A DNA stretch of 64,000 nucleotides, from contig NZ_JACHCQ010000027.1 in assembly GCF_014205835.1 (NCBI RefSeq), positions 37,017 to 101,016 on the forward strand. Reading direction: 5' to 3'. The DNA is from Pedobacter sp. AK013. GTDB taxonomy: Bacteria; Bacteroidota; Bacteroidia; Sphingobacteriales; Sphingobacteriaceae. The stretch's first letter is position 1. Each line of letters opens with the position of its first letter. This document shows positions 17,101 through 25,882 of the stretch, piece after piece. Position numbers and translations under genes: made by a program. The notes under the pieces were generated by a model. It was not told the origin of the DNA and made no database searches. It saw only the letters and a list, made by a program, of their open reading frames with translations.

Positions 17101-17160
17101 GGTTTGTGTCTTCACAGACTATTTAAGCGTATTTTGTTTCGGTCTGTGAGGACACAGACC
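17101..17160. repeat. Double hairpin repeat, GGTCTGTG/CACAGACC
   Basis: GGTCTGTG-AGGA-CACAGACC (17141-17160) is a perfect 8-bp hairpin. A degenerate copy GGTTTGTGTCTTCACAGAC occupies 17101-17119. The two copies also pair with each other (17 of 19). It lies 23 nt beyond the SDR stop and could stop or stabilise converging transcripts. It has the look of a dispersed repeat. Confidence 0.6.
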
Positions 17161-17183
17161 GAGTGACAGGACAGGGCCATATT

Positions 17184-17966
17184 TTACAGCAAAGCCCTAT
17201 CCAAGTGTACATAACCGCCATCTACATGGATCAGTTGGCCTGTGGTATGGCTCGATTTATCTGATAATAAAAACACAGCGGTATTGGCAATTTCGTCCAC
17301 TGTGGTCATCCGGTTTTCAAAAGGGATTTTATCTGTAATACTTTTCAGCTTTTCATCACGATCCTCAAAAGTGTTAATCCATTTCTCATATAACGGTGTC
17401 CAGGCTTCGGCCACAATAATGGCATTTACGCGTATGCTATAAGGTAATAATTCTACTGCCCATTCTCGGGTTAAGGCATTTCTGGCACCGTTCGATGCCG
17501 CATAACCAGATGTACCACCCTGACCCGTTTCTGCAGTTTTGCTACCAATATTTAAAATAGACCCCTTACTTTGTTTAAGCGAAGGCAGGGCATGCTTGGC
17601 TAAAAGATAATAATGCACTACATTTTTGTGTAACGATTCCATAAAACCTTCGTAAGTGCCACTTTCAAGGCCTACACCATCGTTAACCCCAGCATTATTC
17701 ACTAAACCATCAATTCTACCGTATTTGGCCAGTATCGCATCAATAATGGCTTTACAGTGATCAGGAACAGTGAGTTCTGCCGTAAAATGATCTGCTTTTA
17801 AGCCTAAATCTGTTATTTCCTGAAGCATTTTCAGGTTATCGCTTTCATTACGGCCAATAATGATAGGGAAAGCATTTTCAATGGCCAGCGCTTTAACAAT
17901 CGCCGCGCCAATGCCTTTTGCACCCCCACTCACCAAGATTATTTTGCCGTCTAAATTTAAATTCAT
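17184..17966 (-). CDS. SDR family oxidoreductase, probable L-fucose (or deoxy-ketofuconate) dehydrogenase
   Basis: A 260-residue classical SDR. The cofactor motif SGGAKGIG lies at 14-21, NNAG at 91-94, catalytic Ser in GSKTAET near 143 and the YAASN site near 157, where Asn replaces the usual Lys of YxxxK (YAASNGAR). The C-terminal GQLIHVDGGYVHLDRAL is typical of the family. The YxxxN variation is worth checking because Lys is normally essential. It lies downstream of a UxaA-family dehydratase and FucP on the same strand, the trio seen in the oxidative fucose locus of Campylobacter jejuni (fucX, uxaA halves, fucP). The exact step, first oxidation or a later one, is inferred only. Confidence 0.85.
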   Translation of the reverse strand: MNLNLDGKIILVSGGAKGIGAAIVKALAIENAFPIIIGRNESDNLKMLQEITDLGLKADHFTAELTVPDHCKAIIDAILAKYGRIDGLVNNAGVNDGVGLESGTYEGFMESLHKNVVHYYLLAKHALPSLKQSKGSILNIGSKTAETGQGGTSGYAASNGARNALTREWAVELLPYSIRVNAIIVAEAWTPLYEKWINTFEDRDEKLKSITDKIPFENRMTTVDEIANTAVFLLSDKSSHTTGQLIHVDGGYVHLDRALL

Positions 17967-18052
17967 ATTTGGTTAATATTTTTGTTTTATTATTTGAACC
18001 ACAGAGAACGCATTTTTTTCACAAAGTACACGGAGTATAAGTTGGAAAATTA

Positions 18053-18130
18053 CATCATTCCTTACCAGATTGGGAATCTTAATGCCAAATACTGGTGCTT
18101 TAAGATTCTGTCCTGCACTGGAATGACGAT
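18053..18130. repeat. Palindromic intergenic repeat, ATCATTCC-type
   Basis: The termini ATCATTCC and GGAATGACGAT are complementary with one bulge. Inner arms GGGAATCTTAA and TTAAGATTC also pair. It lies between the SDR gene and the dehydratase gene and would form a hairpin in their shared transcript. Confidence 0.55.
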
Positions 18131-18185
18131 TTTTAAATTGAGACCTTTCTATCCGTATCTTCTATTTTCTTTATATGCCATTACA

Positions 18186-19823
18186 TTATAGGCTAACTCC
18201 TCTTTTCCATGGAATAAAGTCGTCTTGGTTAAGTTGTACAGCTTTGGGGATTTCTTCACCACTGGCTACTTTAATACAGTATTCTAATATATCCTCACCC
18301 ATTTCATTAATCGTTTTTTCGCCATTAATTACTGCTCCTGTATCGATATCGATAATATCACTCATGCGTTTTGCCAGAATTGAATTGGTGGCTACTTTAA
18401 TGGTGGGGCAAACCGGATTTCCTGTTGGTGTGCCCAAGCCGGTAGTAAATAAAATTAAGGTTGCGCCGGCAGCAGCTTTACCTGTGGTTGCTTCTACATC
18501 ATTCCCCGGCGTACACACCAAACTTAAGCCTGGTTTAGTAGCAGGTTCGGTATAATCTAATACATCTACAACAGGAGAGGAGCCCGCTTTACGTGCTGCA
18601 CCTGCCGATTTTATTGCATCGGTAATTAAACCATCCTTAATGTTGCCTGGAGAAGGATTCATGTAAAAGCCCGAGCCAACTTTATGCGCAAGATCATCAT
18701 ATTCAGTCATTAAGCGGATAAACTTTTCGGCAGTTGATTGATCGACAGATCTATCAATCATTTCCTGCTCTACACCACAAAGTTCGGGGAACTCTGCCAA
18801 CAAAACCTTGGCACCTAATGCTACCAATAAATCGGCACAATAACCAACAGCTGGATTTGCTGAAATGCCACTAAAACCATCGCTCCCACCACATTTTACA
18901 CCTACACACATTTGGCTTAGCGGTGCCGCTTTTCGCTCTTGTTTATTAATGAACATTAATCCTTCAAAAGTACTGCGGATTGAATTTTGGATCAATTGCT
19001 CTTCGCTTTGGGCTTTTTGCTGCTCGAAAATTAAAAGTGGTTTATCAAAATCAGGATCAAGTGCAAATAGATCGCGTTTAAAATCGGCTACCTGCAAATG
19101 CTGACAGCCCAAACTCAAGACTGTTATACCGGCCACATTGGGGTGGTGGGCATAGGCTGCCAATAATTTACTCAATGTATCAGCATCTTGGCGCGTTCCA
19201 CCACAGCCACCATTATGGGTGAGGAATTTAATCCCATCTACATTTTTAAAGGTCCGGCTGGCTTTATCTACTTTAGGTTCAAAGCTAATATTATTAATGT
19301 CTTCTCCATTTTCAAAGGCCTGAACCAATTTGTGAGTGTAAGATTTATATTTATCATCTACCGCATAACCCAACTCACTATAAAGCGATTCTTTAATAAT
19401 ATCCAGATTTCTGTTTTCGCAAAATACAGTAGGGATAAACAACCAATAGTTTGCGGTACCTACTGCACCATTTTTACGGTGATAGCCATTAAAAGTGCGG
19501 TTGGCATATTTACTTACATCTGGTGCTTCCCATTTATAATTAACATTGCGATAAGCAAATGGCTCTGCGGCATGTTTGGTATTATCTACGCTCATCCGAA
19601 TGCCTGCTTTTACATCAAACTGTACCTTTCCCACCAAAACACCATACATCATTACTTCATCGCCAGCTTTCATATCCCGCATAAAAAATTTATGCTTAGC
19701 GGGGATTTCATCAACAGTAACGTAAGTATTTCCCTCATGCAGTATTGGAGTGCCTGCTGGCAAATCTTGTAACGCAACTAAAACGTTATCGGCATTGTTA
19801 ATCTTGATGACTAATTTTTTCAT
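18186..19823 (-). CDS. UxaA family sugar-acid dehydratase (altronate/L-fuconate-type)
   Basis: A 545-residue protein containing both halves of the UxaA architecture. An N-terminal SAF domain (about 1-85, ending GKVQFDVKAG) is followed by the large catalytic part with Cys-rich motifs NGGCGGTR, SLGCQHLQ, GVKCGGSDGFSG and a late GNPVCPTIKVATN, which build the metal site. The ATG at 19823 is preferred over a TTG two codons upstream. In C. jejuni the homologous pair Cj0482/Cj0483 sits in the fucose locus and is thought to dehydrate L-fuconate. The 7-nt gap from FucP supports a fucose role here over altronate. Substrate specificity cannot be read directly. Confidence 0.87.
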   Translation of the reverse strand: MKKLVIKINNADNVLVALQDLPAGTPILHEGNTYVTVDEIPAKHKFFMRDMKAGDEVMMYGVLVGKVQFDVKAGIRMSVDNTKHAAEPFAYRNVNYKWEAPDVSKYANRTFNGYHRKNGAVGTANYWLFIPTVFCENRNLDIIKESLYSELGYAVDDKYKSYTHKLVQAFENGEDINNISFEPKVDKASRTFKNVDGIKFLTHNGGCGGTRQDADTLSKLLAAYAHHPNVAGITVLSLGCQHLQVADFKRDLFALDPDFDKPLLIFEQQKAQSEEQLIQNSIRSTFEGLMFINKQERKAAPLSQMCVGVKCGGSDGFSGISANPAVGYCADLLVALGAKVLLAEFPELCGVEQEMIDRSVDQSTAEKFIRLMTEYDDLAHKVGSGFYMNPSPGNIKDGLITDAIKSAGAARKAGSSPVVDVLDYTEPATKPGLSLVCTPGNDVEATTGKAAAGATLILFTTGLGTPTGNPVCPTIKVATNSILAKRMSDIIDIDTGAVINGEKTINEMGEDILEYCIKVASGEEIPKAVQLNQDDFIPWKRGVSL

Positions 19824-19830
19824 TGTCAAT

Positions 19831-21141
19831 TTATACTTCTAAACTTATTTCTTTTTCAATATGATCGGGTTTCCATCCTTTCCACCCAAAGTAAAATACC
19901 ACTAAAAAACATGCGAATGGCACCAAATATCCGTATTGTATATTGTGTGTTGCATCTGATATTAAACCTAAAACCGGTGGTAAAAAAGCACCACCAACAA
20001 TAGACATTACAATTAATGATGAGCCCAATTTTGTATCCTTACCTAAACCGGCTATACCCAATGAGAATATGGTTGGGAACATGATCGACATAAAAAAGGC
20101 GACACCGATTAAAGCGTAAACGGTAATCATGCCGCTTGCAAAAATAGATATGAGGGTAAGTACAGCGCTGATTAATGCATAAAGCATTAATAGCTTATGT
20201 GGTGCTATAAATCTCATAAATACAGTGCCGATAAATCTACCAATCATAAAAGCCAAACCTGCTGCACCAGCGTACCATTTTGCTTCATCCTGACTTATGC
20301 TTGCCGATGAGGTTACAAAACTGATGAATAAACTCAATACGCAAACCTGGGCACCTACGTAAAAAAACTGACCGATAATTGCCCAGCGCAAATGGCTATG
20401 GCCTAATACATGGCGAAAACTGCTTTTCTCCTGGATATTCTCTTCTTCCTTAATATCTGGCAGCTTAGTGAAAATAAATAGAACAGCAACTACAATGATC
20501 AGGATGCCCAAAATTAAATAGGGCGCTTTTACGGTTGATGCCTCTTCGAGCATGTAAGCCTGTTTTTCTAAAGGCAACATTTTGGCCAATTGGGTATCAG
20601 TATATTTTACTTCGGTAAAAATAAATTTACCACCAAGTACAGGGGCTAAGAAGGCAGCGAAACCGTTAAAAGATTGAGAGAAGTTTAAGCGCTGTGTGGC
20701 TGTTTCTGGAGGTCCTAGTACAGTAACATAAGGATTTGCCGCCGTTTCGAGGAAGGTTAAACCACAGGCGATAATAAAAAGCGCGCCTAAGAAAAATATA
20801 TATTGTGCGGTATTGGCTGCAGGTATAAACAATAAACAGCCTGCAGCGAATAAAACAAGACCTAATATAATACCACTTTTATAACCATACTTGCGCATAA
20901 TGTAGCCTGCAGGTAGTGCCAATAAAAAATAAGCGATAAAAACAGACGAATCGACCAGGGTAGATTCGAAAACATTTAGTTGAAAAGCTTTGCGTAAATG
21001 CGGAATCAATATAGGATCGAGATTGTGGACAAAACCCCAGAAGAAAAATAGGCTGGTGACTAAAATTAATGGAAATAGATAACCCTTGCCATTTTTTGGC
21101 AGATTGGATGCTTTAAAGTTTGGAGGTGTAATTTGGCTCAT
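19831..21141 (-). CDS. fucP: FucP-type L-fucose:H+ symporter (MFS)
   Basis: A 436-residue permease with twelve hydrophobic helices and the FucP-type start LVTSLFFFWGFVHNLDPILIPHLRKAFQL, here quoted in two parts as LVTSLFFFWGFVHNLD and PILIPHLRKAF. The Asp in FVHNLD aligns with D46 of E. coli FucP, which is needed for proton coupling, and a Glu lies in helix 4 (TFLETAANPYV; E135 in E. coli). It would import L-fucose or a related sugar. It is the first gene of the three-gene unit and is divergent from an AraC regulator across 349 bp. Confidence 0.88.
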   Translation of the reverse strand: MSQITPPNFKASNLPKNGKGYLFPLILVTSLFFFWGFVHNLDPILIPHLRKAFQLNVFESTLVDSSVFIAYFLLALPAGYIMRKYGYKSGIILGLVLFAAGCLLFIPAANTAQYIFFLGALFIIACGLTFLETAANPYVTVLGPPETATQRLNFSQSFNGFAAFLAPVLGGKFIFTEVKYTDTQLAKMLPLEKQAYMLEEASTVKAPYLILGILIIVVAVLFIFTKLPDIKEEENIQEKSSFRHVLGHSHLRWAIIGQFFYVGAQVCVLSLFISFVTSSASISQDEAKWYAGAAGLAFMIGRFIGTVFMRFIAPHKLLMLYALISAVLTLISIFASGMITVYALIGVAFFMSIMFPTIFSLGIAGLGKDTKLGSSLIVMSIVGGAFLPPVLGLISDATHNIQYGYLVPFACFLVVFYFGWKGWKPDHIEKEISLEV

Positions 21142-21490
21142 GTTTGCTTGGTTATAAATGGTTTAAGTAGGTTCTGCTAAAATAAAAATAGTTAAACTTC
21201 TGGCACCTTGGGCACCTATTACCAATAATAGTTAGATATAGGCTGTTTTAGATGGCCCGGTGATGAATACTCCATACCCGTAACTGTATTTTAATACTAG
21301 CGTGATCATCTTATTTGGATGGCAATTAATCCAACTTTCATAAAATGTTTTTGCCTAGTTGTTGTGCTACAAATTAAACCGTTAAGCGTTAATAAAAATT
21401 TAGCTTTATTACCTAATTATTAAATGATATTGGCTCAGTTTTTTTCATTGCAAAATAATTTTGCATATTAGATTGATTTTTTGAGATTTT
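21142..21490. promoter_or_regulatory. Divergent control region between fucP and the AraC gene
   Basis: No coding frame was found. Toward the AraC gene, TAATTTTG (21456-21463) fits the Bacteroidota -7 consensus, and a TTGG at 21430-21433 may be the -33 element with slightly long spacing. This would give a start near 21470 and a ~20-nt leader. Near-repeats AAAATAGTTAAAC and AATAATAGTTAGA occur on the fucP side and might be regulator half-sites. Confidence 0.4.
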
Positions 21491-22360
21491 ATGAAACCGC
21501 ATTTACTTAATGTATCTACCAATTCGGTAGATTCTTTTAGCGCTCGAAGAGATATTATGCCCGATATAAACAACCGTTGGCATTACCACTCTGCATTAGA
21601 ATTAATCTACGTTAAAAAAGGTAGAGGAACGCAGTTTATTGGCGATAGTATTAAGAATTTTAAGGATGGCGATGTTGTTTTACTTGGAAGCAATCTGCCT
21701 CATTACTGGCGCTTCGATCCTGAATTTTTTGATGAAAAAGCTGGTGAACCGGTTGATGTTTATGTGATTCATTTTAAGGAGGATTTTTTGGGTGCAGGAT
21801 TTCTCGATCTTCCCGAAAACCAGGAGATTAAAAAAGTGTTGCTGCAATCGCGGCAGGGAATTCAGCTACAAGGAACCTCGAAAGAGAAAATAGCCAGTTT
21901 AATGCCACAGATTATTGATGCAACTGGTACGATGAGGATTATCAAAATACTTGAAGTATTAACAGAAATAGCCAATTGCGAAGAAAAAAACATATTGGTT
22001 TCGTTAGGATTTAAGCCAAATTTTTTAGAAAACGAAAAAGATAGAATCCAATCTATTTATAATTATACCATTAGTAACTACAAAAATAAAATAGAACTAA
22101 AAGAAATTGCGGCGGTTGCTAAAATTAGTCCTAATTCGTTTTGTAAATTCTTTAAAACTAAAAGTAGAAAAACATATACGCAGTTTCTGAACGAGATTAG
22201 GGTAGGGCAAGCCTGTAAATTATTGATCGAAAATGATCTAACTGTGAAAGAAATCTGCTACGACTGCGGATTTTATAACTTTACCAGTTTTCATAAATAT
22301 TTTAGGGAGATAACTGGCAAAACCCCGTTAAAATATCAGCAGGCTTTTTCAAAGCAGTAG
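21491..22360 (+). CDS. AraC family regulator with cupin domain, probable regulator of the fucose genes
   Basis: A 289-residue regulator. The N-terminal cupin (about 15-100) shows the WHYHSALELIYVKKGRGTQFIGD sugar-sensing-type pattern, quoted as WHYHSALELIYV and KKGRGTQFIGD. The C-terminal AraC HTH pair spans about 190-285 and ends CYDCGFYNFTSFHKYFREITGKTP, seen as two runs, CYDCGFYNFTSFHKYF and REITGKTP. It is transcribed away from fucP, the usual arrangement of a carbohydrate-responsive activator and its target. The ligand is inferred to be the sugar handled by the neighbours. Confidence 0.9.
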   Translation: MKPHLLNVSTNSVDSFSARRDIMPDINNRWHYHSALELIYVKKGRGTQFIGDSIKNFKDGDVVLLGSNLPHYWRFDPEFFDEKAGEPVDVYVIHFKEDFLGAGFLDLPENQEIKKVLLQSRQGIQLQGTSKEKIASLMPQIIDATGTMRIIKILEVLTEIANCEEKNILVSLGFKPNFLENEKDRIQSIYNYTISNYKNKIELKEIAAVAKISPNSFCKFFKTKSRKTYTQFLNEIRVGQACKLLIENDLTVKEICYDCGFYNFTSFHKYFREITGKTPLKYQQAFSKQ

Positions 22361-22395
22361 TGTTTTTAATTATTGGTGCAGATAATAACCATTTA

Positions 22396-22459
22396 TAGCC
22401 CCGATTGCACGGAAAGCCCGGAGCGAAGCATGAGTGAGGACTTGGAGTAAAAGCGGGAC
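22396..22459 (+). repeat. Intergenic repeat TAGCCCCGATTGC ... AAAGCGGGA
   Basis: Starts TAGCCCCGATTGC and ends AAAAGCGGGA, with GGAGCGAAGCATGAG in the middle. A shorter related copy lies in the opposite orientation at 52224-52267. The same kind of element is familiar between Bacteroidota genes. No function is known. Confidence 0.6.
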
Positions 22460-22567
22460 AGCATTTTACCAAGAACCACAGGCTTTGCGCTTCAAAAATA
22501 TAAGAAGAATATCCTGGAATTTTTTACGTCTTTAAATGGCCGTAATATGACAGATTGATATTCAAAT

Positions 22568-23527
22568 CTACCTTGCCTGGAATTTGTCTCTATACTGCGT
22601 TGGTGTCATCCCGACCGATTTTCTGAATACTTTTCTAAATGCTTTTGGATCGTTATATCCGGAGTTATAAATCACCTCTGTCATTTGCTGTGCAGTTTGC
22701 TCTAATAACTTTTTAGCCGCTTCGATGCGGGTTTGTTGAAGATACTCGATAGGGGTAATGCCAATTACCTGTTTAAAGCGGCGCACAATATTTCTTCTGC
22801 TGGAAGGAATATCTTTAATCATCTCTTCAATGGTGGCCACATCCTGATAACTGTTTTCAATTTTTTCTTGTGCAGAGGCAACAATATCATCATTATGATG
22901 GCGGATAGGCTGGAAAGTACTAAAGTATAACTGGTTTACGCGGTCCATATCGATTGCAAAAATTTTAGCCACTTTAACGGCCATATCTTTCCCGCAATGA
23001 AGCTGTAAAAGATGTAATAATAGATGAAAAGTAGAGGTTGCACCACCACTAGTAAATAACCTGCCATCCTGGGTTACGGTTTTATCTGCCTTTAAATGAA
23101 CCAAGGGGAATGCAGAAGAAAAAGCAGGACAGGCATCAACATGTGTGGTGGCAGCTTTACCATCCAATAGTCCTGATGCTGCAAGTAAAAAAGCTCCGGT
23201 ACAAAAGGTAGCAATTTCGGCTCCTGCTGCATGTTGTTTGCTTAACCATGGGATGTAACCACTATTGGCTCCAATGCAATCTTTAATATCGTTAGTTGCA
23301 AATGATGGAACTAAAATAAGTTCAAACTGCCCGGCTTTTTGCAAAGGCACACAGGGATGGGTACTAAAATTATAATTTTTATCGTCGAGGGTAATTAAAC
23401 TAATGTTAAATGGCGTTTCAAGCCCATCTTTTCTGTAAAAACCATTAACAGTATCAAATACATCTAAAATAGCGGCAATGCTTAATAATCTGAAATTTTG
23501 GGGCAATAAAACACCTACTTGTATCAT
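22568..23527 (-). CDS. GlxA family transcriptional regulator (DJ-1/PfpI plus AraC HTH)
   Basis: A 319-residue protein. An N-terminal DJ-1/PfpI-like amidotransferase fold (about 3-165) has the nucleophile-elbow Cys in EIATFCTGAFLLA near residue 109 and is followed by a C-terminal AraC double HTH (about 215-317). This ends VIYNSGYNDPKAFRKVFRKSVGMTPTQYR, quoted as VIYNSGYNDPKAF and RKVFRKSVGMTPTQYR. GlxA proteins regulate genes for nitrogen compounds or small metabolites, and the DJ-1 domain is usually non-catalytic. It is divergent from the DinB pair, which is a possible target. Confidence 0.92.
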   Translation of the reverse strand: MIQVGVLLPQNFRLLSIAAILDVFDTVNGFYRKDGLETPFNISLITLDDKNYNFSTHPCVPLQKAGQFELILVPSFATNDIKDCIGANSGYIPWLSKQHAAGAEIATFCTGAFLLAASGLLDGKAATTHVDACPAFSSAFPLVHLKADKTVTQDGRLFTSGGATSTFHLLLHLLQLHCGKDMAVKVAKIFAIDMDRVNQLYFSTFQPIRHHNDDIVASAQEKIENSYQDVATIEEMIKDIPSSRRNIVRRFKQVIGITPIEYLQQTRIEAAKKLLEQTAQQMTEVIYNSGYNDPKAFRKVFRKSVGMTPTQYRDKFQAR

Positions 23528-23661
23528 TTGGCTAAAATTAAGGTATCGTAAATATATAAAAATTGTCTGAAATGCCCCTTAAGATTGACTTTTACGGCAA
23601 GGGTGTTCATTTGAATTAACAACTAACTTTATTTAAGTTAATTTACCTCATTAATAACGAT

Positions 23662-24156
23662 ATGAAAACTACACCAACAAGTAGCAGGATGTATGGCTTT
23701 ATAGTACTATACGAAATGCATACAGAGTTTTTATTAAGGGCTTTAGCTGGTATAGACCAAAAAGATGCCCAAAAAAGATTAGATACTAAAGCAAACCATA
23801 TTGCATGGATTACGGGCAGTGTTGTACATGGCCGCTATTTTTTAGCTAAATCATTCGGCATCGACCTCCCGTCTGTAACCGACGAACTTTTTGCCAACAA
23901 TAAAGGTATTATTGATGATGCCACTTACCCATCGCTTGAAGATTTTATTAAAGATTGGAAAGAAATTTCTCCAAAGCTACAGGAAGCTTTGACAGAGGCT
24001 ACCGACAACAAACTGGAAGAGAAGCTCAGTATTCCCGGAATGGAAATCACATTGTTTGAAATGATCGGTTTTAGTAGTTACCGGGAAGCTAATTGCATTG
24101 GGCAAATCGCCTTGTGGCGCCGATTATTAAACTATCCTGGAATGAATTATATGTAA
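23662..24156 (+). CDS. DinB family protein (first of a pair)
   Basis: A 164-residue helical protein of the DinB/YfiT metalloenzyme-like superfamily. The opening helix YGFIVLYEMHTEFLLRAL and the second-helix KANHIAWITGSVVHGRYF provide His residues at the usual positions of the DinB metal triad. The third His expected near the C-terminus is not obvious (EANCIGQIALWRRLL has Cys-Gln instead of H-x-x-Q-I), so metal binding may be weak or absent. It is followed after 3 nt by a second DinB gene. Its role may be thiol transfer or stress, but this is unproven. Confidence 0.75.
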   Translation: MKTTPTSSRMYGFIVLYEMHTEFLLRALAGIDQKDAQKRLDTKANHIAWITGSVVHGRYFLAKSFGIDLPSVTDELFANNKGIIDDATYPSLEDFIKDWKEISPKLQEALTEATDNKLEEKLSIPGMEITLFEMIGFSSYREANCIGQIALWRRLLNYPGMNYM

Positions 24157-24159
24157 GCT

Positions 24160-24666
24160 ATGGAAAAAATAATTAGAGAAGCCGATGAAACCTTGTCGGC
24201 ATTGGAACATGAGTTTTCAAGATTTAATGCCCCACAGATTAATGAGGTACCTTTTGAAGGGAGCTGGACCGCAGGCCAATTGGTTAAGCACCTGGTTTTG
24301 TCGAATTCGGGTTTCCTGGAAGTAATTAACGGGCCGGTAACCGAAACGGATAAACCTGCAGATTTAATGGTAAAAGAAATTAGAAAAGATTTTTTGAATT
24401 TCGGCGTGAAGTACAATTCTCCTAAAGAGATTTACCCTGAAGATAGGACATATAGCCAGCCAGAATTACTTAAAAGTTTAAAGCAGATCAGAGCGGGGAT
24501 ATCAGAAGCGGCAAGAGGCTTAGATTTAACTAAAACATGTACCGCTTACGAGCTACCTGGATATGGCTTTTTAACCCGGCTGGAGACAATTTATTTCGTG
24601 ATTTACCATACACAAAGACATGTACATCAATTGAAAAATATTTACAGCGAGCTAGATATCACTTGA
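24160..24666 (+). CDS. DinB family protein (second of a pair)
   Basis: A 168-residue DinB_2-type four-helix protein. The metal-site pattern is intact: GSWTAGQLVKHLVLSN (His near residue 47) and the C-terminal YHTQRHVHQLKNI, with the paired His typical of DinB (H-x-x-H-x-x-Q). It is probably a divalent-metal-dependent transferase of unknown substrate. It is co-transcribed with the previous DinB gene (3-nt gap) and a DUF1579-like gene (14-nt gap). Confidence 0.82.
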   Translation: MEKIIREADETLSALEHEFSRFNAPQINEVPFEGSWTAGQLVKHLVLSNSGFLEVINGPVTETDKPADLMVKEIRKDFLNFGVKYNSPKEIYPEDRTYSQPELLKSLKQIRAGISEAARGLDLTKTCTAYELPGYGFLTRLETIYFVIYHTQRHVHQLKNIYSELDIT

Positions 24667-24680
24667 TTTTAACTAAATTT

Positions 24681-25094
24681 ATGAGAAACAACAGGCTTAA
24701 TTTATTAAATCCTTATATCGGTAAATGGAAAACAGAAGGTTTAACAAAATCTGGTGATGTAATTACTGGGACTGATACCTACACGTGGGTTGATGGTGGG
24801 TTTTTCTTAACGCATCAGGTAGATGTCGTGTTCCGCGATAAAGCGGTCAGATCGTTAGAAATTACACATTATGATGATATGGAAGATGTTTTTAGGTCGC
24901 AATCTTTCGATAATGAAGGTCATATTTCAATATCTACCCTTAAAATTTATGATGACATCATTTTAATATTTGCTGATACGGAAAGATTTAAAGGTAATTT
25001 TAAAGCCAATACCATTGAAGGGACATGGGAACAATTTGATGGTAAAAACTGGGTACCATGGATGGACATAAAGTTGACGAAGATAAAAACTTAA
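24681..25094 (+). CDS. DUF1579-like small beta-barrel protein
   Basis: A 137-residue protein. ATG 24681 was chosen because the upstream extension to 24537 overlaps the DinB gene and is read in its shadow. The core looks like a lipocalin/calycin-type small barrel: YIGKWKTEG near residue 10, TYTWVDGGFFLTHQVDV near 40 and GTWEQFDGKNWVPWMDIKL at the end. Proteins of this sort often sit beside DinB genes in Bacteroidota. It is cytoplasmic, with no signal peptide. No enzymatic residues can be singled out. Confidence 0.78.
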   Translation: MRNNRLNLLNPYIGKWKTEGLTKSGDVITGTDTYTWVDGGFFLTHQVDVVFRDKAVRSLEITHYDDMEDVFRSQSFDNEGHISISTLKIYDDIILIFADTERFKGNFKANTIEGTWEQFDGKNWVPWMDIKLTKIKT

Positions 25095-25101
25095 CTGAAT
25101 T

Positions 25102-25192
25102 TGTCATTCTGAATGCAATGAAGAACCTTTGATAAAAAGTTGCAGAGAGATTGTAATAAGAATAAAGATTCTTCGCCTCGCTCAGAATGACA
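25102..25192. repeat. Palindromic intergenic repeat, TGTCATTCTGA-type
   Basis: TGTCATTCTGA at the left end and TCAGAATGACA at the right end are a perfect 11-bp terminal inverted repeat. Inner AAGAACCTTTGAT / AAAGATTCTT also partly pair. It lies 7 nt after a stop codon, so it is probably transcribed as a 3' hairpin. A fragment with CTTTCGACTCCGCTCATGGTGACA follows at about 25213-25236. Confidence 0.7.
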
Positions 25193-25306
25193 GCAAAGAG
25201 TCAGCTGTTATGTCTTTCGACTCCGCTCATGGTGACAATCCGTATAGAAATTAAACAATAAACAAATAATAATAACCAGCCCGAGAGGGATAAAAACAAC
25301 AAAACA

Positions 25307-25729
25307 ATGGCAACACTTAACACTTACTTAAATTTTAACGGTAATACCGAAGAAGCATTTAACTTTTATAAATCTGTTTTTGGGGGCGATTTTGCCGTAT
25401 TACAACGTTTTAAAGACTCGCCTGAGTGCGAAGGTATGGCAGTAGGCGACCAGGAGAAAATTATGCATGTGGTTTTACCTATTGGTGGCAATGTACTCAT
25501 GGGTACAGATATTACCGATCCAATGCCTGCATCTACTTTCGGAACTGGAATCTCACTATCTGTTGATGCGGGAAGCGAAGAAGAGGCAAACACACTTTTT
25601 AATAATCTTTCAGCTGGTGGTAAAGTAACCATGGCTTTAGAAAAAATGTTCTGGGGCGCACTTTTTGGTATGGCTACCGATAAATTCGGCATTCAGTGGA
25701 TGGTGAATTACGATTATAACAAGAAATAG
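25307..25729 (+). CDS. VOC family protein (PhnB-like)
   Basis: A 140-residue glyoxalase/bleomycin-resistance-fold protein. It begins LNTYLNFNGNTEEAFNFYKSVFGG and ends WGALFGMATDKFGIQWMVNYD, the characteristic PhnB-like start and end (read here in part as NGNTEEAFNFYKSVFGG and DKFGIQWMVNYD). These proteins are often called 3-demethylubiquinone methyltransferase-like but normally lack a proven activity. It stands alone between repeats, with no obvious operon partner. Confidence 0.9.
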   Translation: MATLNTYLNFNGNTEEAFNFYKSVFGGDFAVLQRFKDSPECEGMAVGDQEKIMHVVLPIGGNVLMGTDITDPMPASTFGTGISLSVDAGSEEEANTLFNNLSAGGKVTMALEKMFWGALFGMATDKFGIQWMVNYDYNKK

Positions 25730-25882
25730 TTTGGCGTCTGAAGTTCAGTGTCCAAAGGCATAAGTCTTTAATCAATAGCTCATTGCGTGGTGTATTGTTG
25801 CAAAATAAGAGATGCTATTGCACTAATGGACTAATTAAAAACTTTTATTATTTTTAAATATAGAAACTAAAACCAATCTAAT

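Noticed and set aside
19188..19772. 194-residue frame opposite the UxaA-family gene
   Set aside because: Antisense to conserved Cys-rich motifs of the real gene.
24537..24680. Upstream extension of the DUF1579-like gene
   Set aside because: It overlaps the DinB gene out of frame; ATG 24681 fits the family start.
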